Shown here: in pieces, positions 33,108 to 42,342 of the stretch
Numbering within the stretch: position 1 is the first letter of the stretch
Layout: every line of letters starts with the position of its first letter
Assembly (NCBI RefSeq): GCF_001598375.1
Contig: NZ_BCYV01000008.1
Span: 289,482 to 353,481, forward strand
Direction: 5' to 3'
Source: Novosphingobium capsulatum NBRC 12533
Lineage (GTDB): Bacteria > Pseudomonadota > Alphaproteobacteria > Sphingomonadales > Sphingomonadaceae
Length of the DNA: 64,000 bases
Made by a program: the position numbers and the translations under genes
The notes under the pieces: generated by a model
Seen by the model: only the letters and a program-made list of their open reading frames with translations
Told to the model about the DNA's origin: nothing
Database searches by the model: none

Positions 33108-35803
33108 GCCTGCCTCGCAGCTGTCAGGATGGTTGGAACTGATTGACGGGCCTGCTCTGCCAGCGACCAGCAGAACGCGCTTCGGCCTGCTGCAACGTGA
33201 TGGATCGTGTCCTCGCCGATGTGGACCTCGCCCGTGGCACCGGGCGGAACCACGATATCGAGTTCGACCCGGTCGCCGATGACGGTCCAGGCGCTTCGCG
33301 CTTCCCCATAGGGGGTATCGATACGCGCGCGCGCGTAAGTAAGGTCACCGCCGATTACCGGCGCAAAGCGTATATGGCGAAAACCCGGTTCGATCGGCGC
33401 AATGCCGGCAACCCCGCCGAACAGCCATGCCACCACGGCGCCGAAGGCATAATGGTTGTGGCTGTAGCGAGCGTCGCCTTTCTTGTTGTAACCCTCCCAG
33501 CTTTCCCAGGTGGTGGTAGCCCCTCGTGCCACCTGGTCGAGCCAGGACGGGCTGGTATCCTGCAGCAGCAGGCGATAGGCGATGTCTTCCCGCCCGAAGC
33601 GAGCGAGCACGGGCAGCAGCAATGGCGTGCTGAGAAATCCGGTGCCCAAGTGATGATCGGCCGCAGCGATCAACGCCACCAGCCGTGCCAACGCGGCAGG
33701 TCGCTGCTCATGCGGCAGCAGATCGAAGGCCAGGGCACGCACATAGTCATCCTGGCGATCATGGCCGATCTTTGCGCCGCCTTTGCGCACGAATGCGCGT
33801 TGCCAGGCCTGTTTCGCCTTGTCGGCGAGGTCGCGATAGCCGCCGGCGTCGGCGGCATGCCCCAAGGTTTGCGCCGTTTCGGCCAGCAATCGTGCGGAAT
33901 TGGCCAGGTAGGCGGTCGCCACGCTCGCAGGCGCGCGCAACGCATGCTTGAGATAAGTCAGCGGCATGCTCTCGCCGGGGCGCAGCCATTCGCCCCAATG
34001 GAAGCCGCTATCGACGATATAGCGCTCGAGCCCGCCCAGGCGCCGCGGCCATAGCCGCCCCCTGCCGGGCGAACGTCGCGCCAGCGCGGCAAGATGATCG
34101 ACCCAGCGTTTCATGCTGCCATATTGGCGCTCGAGGATGACGCGATCCCCGAAATGCTGGTGGAGCACTGCCGGCACCATGACAGCCACATCGCCCCAAC
34201 CAGCCGAATCGGCCGTCTGGCGCATGGTGAACGGAGCAGGACCGGAATGCCGTGTCGTATCGCCGGGTAGATAGGGCGGAATGGCGCCGCTCTCATGCTG
34301 CTCGAGGGCAAGATTGCGCAGATAGCGCCGCAGATAGGGCTGCACATCCGCGAGGTAACAGGCAGTCTGCGCGAAGACCTGGATGTCCCCCGTCCACCCG
34401 GAGCGCTCGCGCGTGGGGCAATCGGTCGGGGTATCGACAAAATTGGAAATCATGCTCCAGCGCACGTTGTCGACCAGCCGATTGAGGCGGGCATCGGAAC
34501 ATTCGAACGTGCCCGCGTAATCGAGCTGCGACGACAGGACGATACCCGCAAAGTCCGACACGTCGGGGGCGGTCACCAGCCCGTCAATCTCGACATAGCG
34601 GAAACCATGGATGGTAAACCACGGCTGCCACCATTCCGCCACTCCGGCGCTGATCACCGTATCCTGCTGCGGCGGATGGCGCGACATGTCTCCGAACAGG
34701 TACTGGGTATCAAGCTCGCCATCGCGGCCGACGACTTCGCTGAACGTCAAGGTAAGGCACGTGCCTGCCGGTTGACTGACACGCATGCTGGCCACGCCGG
34801 CGAAGTTCTGGCCGAAATCGACCAGCCACTTGCCACTCGGCGCGCGCCAGACTTTGGTGGCGGCAAGCCGGCGAAAGGCATCAACGCGGGCAACGTCCTC
34901 GGCAACCAGGCAGGTGGTGGGGGCAGTGGCCGGGATAACCGGGCGAAAGCGCGCGGGGTGGGTTTGATCGCAGCGCCAGTCGCTATCGCCGATACGCAAA
35001 TCGGCGTGTTCTCCGCGCTTGGGGTCTGACTGCAGAATGCGCCCTTCCCCACCGCGCCATTGTGGATTGGTACCATAGGTTTCGACGCGACCATCAGCAA
35101 ATTCCACGAACAGCTGCACGAAACCGGCCAGCCTGTCACCGAACACGGCGCGCTTGTCGGCAATGCCGCTATGGCCGCGAAACCGGCCGTCGGCGATCGC
35201 CATGGCCAGGACATTGGTCCCGGGCCGCACATCATTGGTCACATCATAGATCTGGTATTCCAGCATGTGATCGAAATGGGTCCAGCGCGGCACTTGGGCG
35301 TTGCCGGTCTTGTCGCACCCGTTCACGAAGAAGCGATACCAGCCGAGTGCCGTGGCGCAGACCGTGGCGCGCACGATATGATCCGGCAGATCGACGACGC
35401 CCCGCAGATAGAGCGCCGCGCGGTCGTTCACCTGGCCCGAAACCCAGTCGGCCACCCACATTTCTGGCTCGAGAACAGCGGTTCGAAACGTCGCGACTTC
35501 GCTCCACTGGCCTGCGTCAGGCCCGGTCCATAGGCGAACCTGCCACCCATAAAGCCTGAGCGAGCGCAGGGGTGGACCATCATAGCGCACATCAATCATC
35601 TCGGACGATGCAACGGGGTCACCCGACCAGATGACCGCGCCCTCGCCCGCCTGCCCATCGAGCAATCGCAATTGGTATGCCGCCTGGACACCACCTGGCG
35701 CGAGACGCCACGAGAAGGCAGGCGTAGCGGTGCCGATGTGGCATGGCCCCTTGCGACGCTCGACACGCAGATCCGTGGCAACAGCGGGAAAGCTCACAGA
35801 CAT
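33104..35803 (-). CDS. Alpha-L-rhamnosidase, GH78
   Basis: This 899-residue protein has N-terminal beta domains (LRVERRKGPCHIG, FSWRLAPGGVQAAYQLRL), a GH78 lectin-like rhamnosidase-N region (WYRFFVNGCDKTGNAQ) and the catalytic (alpha/alpha)6 barrel with DTPTDCPTRERSGWTGD at about residues 465-482, which carries conserved acidic residues. The C-terminal beta domain includes TTWESWEGYN and SHNHYAFGAV. ATG 35803 follows AGGAAAG. No signal peptide is visible, so rhamnose would be released inside the cell after uptake of the glycoside. It is operonic with the TonB receptor upstream and SDR downstream. Confidence 0.92.
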   Translation of the reverse strand: MSVSFPAVATDLRVERRKGPCHIGTATPAFSWRLAPGGVQAAYQLRLLDGQAGEGAVIWSGDPVASSEMIDVRYDGPPLRSLRLYGWQVRLWTGPDAGQWSEVATFRTAVLEPEMWVADWVSGQVNDRAALYLRGVVDLPDHIVRATVCATALGWYRFFVNGCDKTGNAQVPRWTHFDHMLEYQIYDVTNDVRPGTNVLAMAIADGRFRGHSGIADKRAVFGDRLAGFVQLFVEFADGRVETYGTNPQWRGGEGRILQSDPKRGEHADLRIGDSDWRCDQTHPARFRPVIPATAPTTCLVAEDVARVDAFRRLAATKVWRAPSGKWLVDFGQNFAGVASMRVSQPAGTCLTLTFSEVVGRDGELDTQYLFGDMSRHPPQQDTVISAGVAEWWQPWFTIHGFRYVEIDGLVTAPDVSDFAGIVLSSQLDYAGTFECSDARLNRLVDNVRWSMISNFVDTPTDCPTRERSGWTGDIQVFAQTACYLADVQPYLRRYLRNLALEQHESGAIPPYLPGDTTRHSGPAPFTMRQTADSAGWGDVAVMVPAVLHQHFGDRVILERQYGSMKRWVDHLAALARRSPGRGRLWPRRLGGLERYIVDSGFHWGEWLRPGESMPLTYLKHALRAPASVATAYLANSARLLAETAQTLGHAADAGGYRDLADKAKQAWQRAFVRKGGAKIGHDRQDDYVRALAFDLLPHEQRPAALARLVALIAAADHHLGTGFLSTPLLLPVLARFGREDIAYRLLLQDTSPSWLDQVARGATTTWESWEGYNKKGDARYSHNHYAFGAVVAWLFGGVAGIAPIEPGFRHIRFAPVIGGDLTYARARIDTPYGEARSAWTVIGDRVELDIVVPPGATGEVHIGEDTIHHVAAGRSAFCWSLAEQARQSVPTILTAARQA

Positions 35804-36033
35804 CGGGGTCTTTCCTGAATAGCACCCTGCCAAGGCAGGGTCGGTTCGTGATGCCAGCCCCCGCCCCGGGCCGCCCCGGCAATGCTCATCGGCAGCAATA
35901 CCCAAGGCGGGCGTTCCGGCCGTCACCGACAGCCGGCCCCATTGCGCATGATCAACGCCAAGGGGCTGGCGAACCGTTGCGGTCCGGCCGCACGCGCAAT
36001 GCCTTCGCCCGTGATCATGATTGATCCGGAACG

Positions 36034-38319
36034 TCAGAAGCTGGCATCGAGCGAAAGGCCCACGACACGCCGTGATTCCGCGCCGGCAAACTGGGAATAG
36101 GACACCGGATCGAGCTGTTGTGCGGCCGTCGGCGTGACGAACCGCGCGCCAGAGCGGATCGTGTCGAACAGGTTACGCACGAAGACCGACACGCCGAGAC
36201 GGTTGTCCGCCGATTTCACCCCGAGGCGACCGCCAACATTGACCCAGCTGTCTACCGCCAGAACACTGTCGCCCGCGGCATTCGAGAACAGGCGCGGATT
36301 GCGCACCACGTCCGCCTGGAAGAAGCCATTAAGCCGTGCGGTAAGCGGCGCAGTGTATTCCAGGCTGCTCGTCAGCTTCAACGAGCCGCCAGGGCGGAAC
36401 GTGCTGACGTCCACCACTTGTCCCAAGGCATTGGGCGCAAGGTAGCCGGCACCATAGCGCCGCACCAGGAACGTGGCGCCGATGTTCACGGTCAGACCCT
36501 GGACGGGACGACCGAATAGGTTGGCCGAGGCGCCCCACGTCCGGTATGTCGGCACGTTGCCGAACACCAGGAGGTTCGCGGGCGTCGAGGTATCGACGAA
36601 GGAAGCCTGGAAGTCCTTGATGCGCGTGTAGAAACCCGTCGCATTGAAAGCGATGCGCCCGTTCATGAGCGAGGACTTGAAGCCGCCTTCAAATGCGGTC
36701 GGAATTTCCGGACGCACGATCAACTGGCTACCACTAACGCCGGCGGCCTGATCGTTGACGGCCGGGCCCTTGTAGCCGCGGGTCACCGTGGCAAACACCA
36801 TGACCTGCTTGGCGACTTCATATTGGACGCCGACCCGGTATCCGACATAGGTATCCGATACGCGCGCATTGATCCCCGGCAATGGCGTGAGCTGGGCAAC
36901 GGCGCCGGGTGCCAGCGTGGTCGCACCGGTCTGCGCCTTGACGCTTTCGTGGCCCACGCGCAGTCCAAGCAGGACGCGCAGCCGCGGCGAGATGTGAACC
37001 GTGGCCTGGCCGAAAGCGGCATAGCCTTCGGTCTGCACCGCCGTGTCGCGGGTCTGTCCGAAGGGGAGCGCACACAAAGAAGCAAGGGGCAGCGGGCACG
37101 CGCCGATCAATGGCAAGTCGGCCAGGATATTGCCAACCTGGGTGAGGGAATTGGTCAGCCGCTGGCTCGAATAGTAAAGGCCGGCAACCCCCTCGACGCG
37201 CCCGCCGTTCGGTGTCGAAAGACGCAACTCCTGGCTGAGATTGCGCTGTGACCCCGATTGCGGCTGGATGTAGCGATCGGCCGTCGTGCTGTCGATGTCG
37301 ACCAGTTCATTGATTGTCCGACGCCGAATGGCACTGACCGATGTCAACGTATAGCCGCCGAGCGCCAGATCGATCTGCCCGGAAAAGCCGAAGACCGTGT
37401 GATTGCTGCGATTGGGGCCGGCGCACCCGTCGGTGTTGCTGGGACCAACCGTGACACCGCAGGCGTTCAGCCGCGCGGTCAGCAGGCTTGTCGGCGAGGA
37501 CTGGAACACCGCCCACTGCACGCCGCCGTCGTAATGGTTGTGGGTATAGTCTCCCGACAGGTTGATCGTCAGTTTGTCCGACGCTTCCCACAGGAACCGG
37601 CCGCGAACCGCCTCGCTCTTGCGCTTTTGCCAGCTATCGTCGGCACGATTGTACTGAACCTTGGGATCCTGCGTCAAACCGCCGGCAATCCGCAGGGCGG
37701 CATTGTCACTGACCGGCAGATTGACCGCGAGGCGCCCGATGTAGTTGTCGCGCGTGCCGATGTCGGCGTGGGCGATGACTGCGGTACGGCTCGGGTCGGG
37801 CGCCGCAGTGACGATGTTGATGACACCGGCCGACGAATTGCGCCCGAACAGCGTGCTTTGTGGTCCTTCCAGCACTTCGATGCGCGCGATGTCGAAGAGC
37901 AGCGGCGGATCGATCGAGGTGTTCGCCAAAGCGACGTTGTCGACCACGACACCCACACTGCCCTCGGAGCTCTGGGCAAGCGAAATGCCGCCGACGCCGC
38001 GAATGCTCAATGCCCCGTAACCGGTCGGACCGGCAACCTCGAGCGCCGGCGCGGAGCGAGTCAAATTCTCGACCGTGTTGACGTTCTGGCGAGCCAGTTG
38101 GGCGCCGTCGACAACCGTGACGGCGATGGGAACTTGCTGCAGGCGCTCGGCCCGACGGTTGGCCGTGACGATAATCTCGCCAGCATTGGCCGCGGGCTGG
38201 ATTGCCGGCGCACCGCCGTCATCCTGCCGGGGAACCGATGCCGCCATCGCTGACTGAGCGTAGGATGGACTAGCCAGCGCAAGGGCGCTGCAACCCGCAA
38301 AAATCCAGACGTGCCTCAT
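36034..38319 (-). CDS. TonB-dependent receptor of the rhamnoside cluster
   Basis: This 761-residue outer-membrane receptor has a signal peptide (MRHVWIFAGCSALALASPSYAQ), TonB box region EIIVTANRRAERLQQVPIAV, and plug motifs SIRGVGG, EVLEGPQSTLFGRNSSAGVINI. The barrel ends at a terminal Phe (GLSLDASF). There is no STN domain, so it is not a FecR/FecI transducer and is probably controlled by the divergent TetR gene. It heads the leftward operon; 230 bases without a gene separate it from the rhamnosidase. By context it imports the rhamnosylated substrate. Confidence 0.9.
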   Translation of the reverse strand: MRHVWIFAGCSALALASPSYAQSAMAASVPRQDDGGAPAIQPAANAGEIIVTANRRAERLQQVPIAVTVVDGAQLARQNVNTVENLTRSAPALEVAGPTGYGALSIRGVGGISLAQSSEGSVGVVVDNVALANTSIDPPLLFDIARIEVLEGPQSTLFGRNSSAGVINIVTAAPDPSRTAVIAHADIGTRDNYIGRLAVNLPVSDNAALRIAGGLTQDPKVQYNRADDSWQKRKSEAVRGRFLWEASDKLTINLSGDYTHNHYDGGVQWAVFQSSPTSLLTARLNACGVTVGPSNTDGCAGPNRSNHTVFGFSGQIDLALGGYTLTSVSAIRRRTINELVDIDSTTADRYIQPQSGSQRNLSQELRLSTPNGGRVEGVAGLYYSSQRLTNSLTQVGNILADLPLIGACPLPLASLCALPFGQTRDTAVQTEGYAAFGQATVHISPRLRVLLGLRVGHESVKAQTGATTLAPGAVAQLTPLPGINARVSDTYVGYRVGVQYEVAKQVMVFATVTRGYKGPAVNDQAAGVSGSQLIVRPEIPTAFEGGFKSSLMNGRIAFNATGFYTRIKDFQASFVDTSTPANLLVFGNVPTYRTWGASANLFGRPVQGLTVNIGATFLVRRYGAGYLAPNALGQVVDVSTFRPGGSLKLTSSLEYTAPLTARLNGFFQADVVRNPRLFSNAAGDSVLAVDSWVNVGGRLGVKSADNRLGVSVFVRNLFDTIRSGARFVTPTAAQQLDPVSYSQFAGAESRRVVGLSLDASF

Positions 38320-38382
38320 ATGTTCATCCTTCTCCCGCCGGTTCTATGTCCGCGCTTTCTGATCCAAATAGGCCATCCATTT

Positions 38383-38402
38383 TACTGACTGTCAAGACAG
38401 TA
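38383..38402. promoter_or_regulatory. TetR-type operator in the receptor/tetR divergent region
   Basis: TACTGAC-N6-GACAGTA repeats the pattern found at 25975-25994, with one half-site change. A perfect 14-bp palindrome (ACTGTCAAGACAGT, 38388-38401) overlaps it. It lies 64 bases upstream of the receptor start and 94 bases upstream of the TetR start, where it could control both. Confidence 0.6.
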
Positions 38403-38495
38403 AGTTTTTTGTGGCGCAGATTTGCGGGAGTGCCTAGGCTATGCCTCGCTATCGGCGGACAGGCGCCGGTCCAGCCCGGCGCGAGAGGGTGCATC

Positions 38496-39230
38496 ATGGA
38501 AGCAGCGAAGATGCCGTCGCCAAGCGAGGGCAAAAGCCATATAGGCCGAGGCATGGAACAGCGGCCGACAACCTTGACCAAACCACGCCGGAGCCAGGAA
38601 GAGAGGACCATCGACTCGCGCCGGCGGATCATTGATGCAACGATCCGGTGCCTGTACCAGGCCGGCTACAGCGGAACGTCCACCGCGATGATCGCGAAGG
38701 AGGCCGGCGTCAGCCGGGGGAACATCTTCTATCACTTCGCCACATATGCCGACCTGATGATTGCCGTGCGCGACGCAGTCTATCTCGAAGAACGCCAGTT
38801 AATTGAAGACATCAAGCAGCGCGTCGGCACACGCGCCTATCTCGAGGAAGCCCCTCGCTATGTTCTTGCAGGCATGCGTCGCGAGCCTGCCATCGCGGTG
38901 GACGAGATCATGCTTGCCGCGCGTTCCGATCCGGAATTGAGCGCAAAGTTGCGCGAAAAGGAAAAGACGATCGATGAGCGCGCGGTGGCGGATTTCGCGG
39001 TTCTTTACGAAGAGCTCGGGATCAAGCCGCCATACAACCTGCCAATCCTGGTGCGGGTATCGATTGCGGCGTTCCGCGGCCTGGCCATTTCGGAACTGGT
39101 CCAGGGCCCCGATGCCCAGATCGAGGAATGCATTGATTATCTCATACATCTTCTCAAGATCGGAGAGCAGATCGAACCATACATATTGGAAAAGGAAAAC
39201 GGGCCCAAAACTACGTCGACAAAATGTTGA
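38496..39230 (+). CDS. TetR-family regulator
   Basis: This 244-residue protein has an N-terminal extension and a TetR DNA-binding domain (RRIIDATIRCLYQAGYSGTST, then IAKEAGVSRGNIFYHFATYADL). The C-terminal helical ligand domain includes MRREPAIAVDEIMLAAR and LGIKPPYNLPILVRV. ATG 38496 follows GAGAGG; ATG 38553 is an alternative. The gene is divergent from the TonB receptor and shares an operator-like site with the distant acyl-CoA ligase operon, so it is the likely repressor of the whole catabolic cluster, released by the substrate or an acyl-CoA product. Confidence 0.85.
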   Translation: MEAAKMPSPSEGKSHIGRGMEQRPTTLTKPRRSQEERTIDSRRRIIDATIRCLYQAGYSGTSTAMIAKEAGVSRGNIFYHFATYADLMIAVRDAVYLEERQLIEDIKQRVGTRAYLEEAPRYVLAGMRREPAIAVDEIMLAARSDPELSAKLREKEKTIDERAVADFAVLYEELGIKPPYNLPILVRVSIAAFRGLAISELVQGPDAQIEECIDYLIHLLKIGEQIEPYILEKENGPKTTSTKC

Positions 39231-40034
39231 TAGCATGAAATCCGCGACGCGTTCAGCAAATAATCCAGCCGTGTTATTGCTCGGCTGACGCATCAAGCGC
39301 CGATCATCGTATTGTCCCCCGTCCTATCCGACAGCCAATTCCGCCGATATCAGATCGCCGCGGATCGCTTTCCTTGCTTCTTCGGCTTTGAATTTCTCGC
39401 TTTGGCGCCCCCCTGTTCATTGCTTTGCATTTCTCAGGACAGGCTGAGCTTAAGACCCCTGCCCACAAAACCGGCACCACATCACCTTATGTTCGACGTC
39501 GCAGCCGTCCCTGTTGGTGGCGCCTCCGCGCGATGCCGGCGATGCTCGGCGTGCCTGGGCCGGGATGCGGACTCGAACCAAGAACTCGCCTTTTCAAAAA
39601 GCAACGTGTCTGGTGGCATGGGTCAGCGTCCACGGCATTGGCCGCGTCGCTCAACCACATGAAAACGACTACGCCATGCTGGGCAACGGCACTCCTGCCG
39701 GCCAAGTGGAACCCCAACCGACAGTGCGGCAAGAGAAGCCGGGCGGTGGAAGAGCGTGCTTGGGACGCCTTGTCGGCACCTTTAGCATCACGCCTGGACA
39801 TGCGCGCCGACCACCCGGCCGGGCATGGACTATACCGCCAGCCGGCGCGCCCCGGCGATACCCCTATCCAGCGGTTTTGCCGTGCGAATCGAACGGCTTG
39901 TCTTGTCACCACGCAGACATCGGTTGGGCTTGTCCTGTCTATACCAAGCACAGGGAAGCCCCCTCCCCGCCTGGGGAATAGCACCCATCGGTGGCCACGC
40001 CGATGCTGGCGCCTCAAAGACGAGGAGCGCCACG
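39231..40034. other. 800-base region without a supported gene
   Basis: Several frames are open by composition, but none resembles a protein family. A GGTTCGAGT T-loop-like motif occurs on the minus strand at 39571-39580, yet its flanks do not pair as a tRNA arm. The region separates the TetR gene from the conjugation remnant and may contain one boundary of that element; no direct repeat marking an end was found by eye. Confidence 0.4.
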
Positions 40035-40788
40035 ATGGTCGTGCCCGAACCAGCCCGAGACTTTGCCGGCTATGCCCAGGAATTCCTGCGCCGGAACGAA
40101 GCCTATCGCGCGGCCTGGCGCGGCATGCAGCGCCACACTCTCGCGCGCAGAAAGGAGCAGGCCCGGGCATGGGGCCTGGCGTTTTCCGGTCGATCCCGAG
40201 GCCGCCGTACCGACCACGCCTGCCCTCTGGCTGCCGGCATGGCATCCTGCCACGCTGGTCCTGGTCGCGGCACCGGCCGGCTTACCCGGCCTGTCGCGCG
40301 CGGCGCTCGGCGCCAGCCTTGACGCCGCCTTGCCAGCGCCGGCCGGTTCGGTCCAGCATGTGGCCGTGCGCACCGACAATGCCTGGTTGCGCCTGCTTCT
40401 GCCGGAAAGCGACGAGGCGCCGCAGCTCGCCTGCCTTGCCACGCCTGATCACCATTGGCGGCTGCGCCGTTGCGCACTGGAACGCCTGCAGGCCCTGCTC
40501 ACCGCCACCCGCCCTGCCCCGCGCGCGGCAATCGACCAGCCCAGCGCCTACCAGCGCTATCGCCTCGACCTGTTGCTGCGCCTGCTCGACGCGCGGCGGG
40601 CAAATCCTGTTGCCAGCACGCGCGATCTCGCCGCCACCGTGGTCTTCCCCGGCCGACGCTTCGCGCGGGCGATTGCCTGGACGACGAGCCCCGAGCGCCG
40701 TCAGGTCCATCGCCTGCTGCGCGCCGCCGAAGCCCTGGTCGCGGGCGGCTATCGGCAATTGTTGCACGCCACCTCCAGCAAGGCCTGA
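40035..40788 (+). pseudogene. DUF6499/DUF2285 regulator-like gene with frameshift
   Basis: The first frame from ATG 40035 gives YAQEFLRRNEAYRAAWRG (DUF6499-like) up to ARAWGLAF. The reading continues one frame away as PVDPEAAVPTTPALWLPAWHP and a DUF2285 C-terminal part (AYQRYRLDLLLRLLDARRANP … FARAIAWTTSPERRQVHRLLRAA). Removing one T from the run TTTT at 40182-40185 restores a single frame of about 250 residues. Proteins of this type accompany trb/tra genes of integrative elements. The gene is either inactivated or miscalled at the homopolymer. Confidence 0.75.
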
Positions 40789-40974
40789 TGGCATACCAGC
40801 ACCGCCGGCCGGGCCAACAAACGCAATCCAGGCAAAGTCCAAAGGCCCGCCTTGACCATCACGCGTGCCGCTTGCCCGCGAGCGGGCGTCAAGCGCGCAC
40901 CGCCAGTGCCGAGACAATGCCAAGCCCAACCGCGTATGCGCGAGCTGGACACTAGCGCTCAGGCGCAAGGCGCC

Positions 40975-42342
40975 TCACGGCCTGTCCCCGCTGGCCTCGA
41001 ACACGAGATCACGCGTCACCAGCACGCGCACCGGATAGCCTGGGCGGATCGTCAAGGTGGGCGGCACGTCGAGCGCCCGTGCTACGATCTGCGTGCCGGC
41101 GCGGTTGACGCTGTCCTGTCCGCCCTGGCGCAGAGCGCGGACCAGCGCATCGTCGCTATCGCTGCCCCATTCTGCCCCGACTGCGAGGAGCGTCGAGACC
41201 GCAGCCGCGCGCATGATGCCACCCCAGTGAAAATCCGTTCGATCCTCAAGCCCGGCCTGCCCGGCCGGATCCGTGCCAGGCAACCGGGCAAGGTCAAGGG
41301 ATCGGCCATCGGGCAGAATCAGCCGCGTCCAGACCAGCAAGGCGCGGCGCTGTCCGGCCGCAATAGCGGCGTCGTATTCGCCGATCAGACGCGCGCCTTG
41401 CGGAACGAGCAGTTGCGTGCCGGATAGGCTGTCATAAACGTTCTCAGTCACTTGCGCGGTGATCTGGCCCGGCAGGTCGGAGCGTAGCCCAGTGATCAGC
41501 GCAGCCGGAATGACACTGCCGGCCTGCAGCACCGCCTGGCCACCCGGCGGCATGAGGCGCGCAGCCGAGATGGTCGCCGCCGAGCCCGGGCGATCCAGGA
41601 AGGCCTGGCGCGCGTCCGTCACCGATGGCGGCGGGGAACCCGTCTGGCCGGCGGGGAGCATCGCGCCGGCAGCTGGTTGTTGCTCGCTCGCTCCGCCCGT
41701 CTCTGCCGAGCTGTCACCGCGATTGACCGCTTCGCTGGCAAACAGGCGGCTCTGGCGCGCAGCATCGCGCTCGGCCTGGCGGCGCTGCCGTGCTGCGGCA
41801 ACGCCCTCACCGCTCGGTCCGGCCGGCGTCGCTGCCGGCCTACTTCCCTGCTTTTCCGCCATGGGCTGCTCATGGGGCCTGGTCGAACCGCTGCGCTGGT
41901 CCGGCTGGCCACCAGTTTGCGCCTGATCACCGGGCAGGACGGAAGCAAGCCGGGGAACCTCGGTGTAATCGCGCGGTGCCTTGGCCAACACGTTGCCAGG
42001 CTGGGCTGACGCGACCGGTGGCGTGTCCGCCTCTGACGATGCACGCCCGCCTTGCAGCCCGAAGGCAAAAGCCAGAGCAACAAGAGCGGCCCCGGTCGCC
42101 GTTAGGGCCAGGACTGCCTTGCGCGACAGGCGCTCGACGACAGGCCAAGCGGGACGCAGGCGGACCATGGCTGCGGCCGCCGCTCGTACGCCACCGCGCC
42201 GATCATGGGGCGCGGCGCCGTCGGACGCCTGCTGGTTCTGTGCAGCGGGGCTTTCACCATCGGGCTCCTCATCGGGTTCGCCGTCGCGCGCCGTGGCGCT
42301 ACGATCTGCAACAGCGCCTTGCGATCGCTCCCGAGCGGTCAT
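40975..42342 (-). CDS. trbI: Conjugal transfer protein TrbI (VirB10-like)
   Basis: This 455-residue protein has a cytoplasmic N-terminus, one transmembrane helix (about residues 77-95, KAVLALTATGAALVALAFAF) and a long Pro/Gln-rich periplasmic linker. The TrbI/VirB10 beta-barrel domain (GSVIPAALITGLRSDLPGQI, VPQGARLIGEYDA, FHWGGIMRAAAVSTLLAVGAEW) forms the bridge between inner- and outer-membrane parts of the type IV channel. It is the last gene of the trb operon; its start overlaps the trbG stop. The DUF2274 gene often found after trbI is absent. Confidence 0.92.
   Translation of the reverse strand: MTARERSQGAVADRSATARDGEPDEEPDGESPAAQNQQASDGAAPHDRRGGVRAAAAAMVRLRPAWPVVERLSRKAVLALTATGAALVALAFAFGLQGGRASSEADTPPVASAQPGNVLAKAPRDYTEVPRLASVLPGDQAQTGGQPDQRSGSTRPHEQPMAEKQGSRPAATPAGPSGEGVAAARQRRQAERDAARQSRLFASEAVNRGDSSAETGGASEQQPAAGAMLPAGQTGSPPPSVTDARQAFLDRPGSAATISAARLMPPGGQAVLQAGSVIPAALITGLRSDLPGQITAQVTENVYDSLSGTQLLVPQGARLIGEYDAAIAAGQRRALLVWTRLILPDGRSLDLARLPGTDPAGQAGLEDRTDFHWGGIMRAAAVSTLLAVGAEWGSDSDDALVRALRQGGQDSVNRAGTQIVARALDVPPTLTIRPGYPVRVLVTRDLVFEASGDRP

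Noticed and set aside
39571..39580. A tRNA T-loop-like GGTTCGAGT on the minus strand
   Set aside because: The five flanking bases on each side do not pair as a T-stem, and no acceptor or anticodon arm can be drawn.
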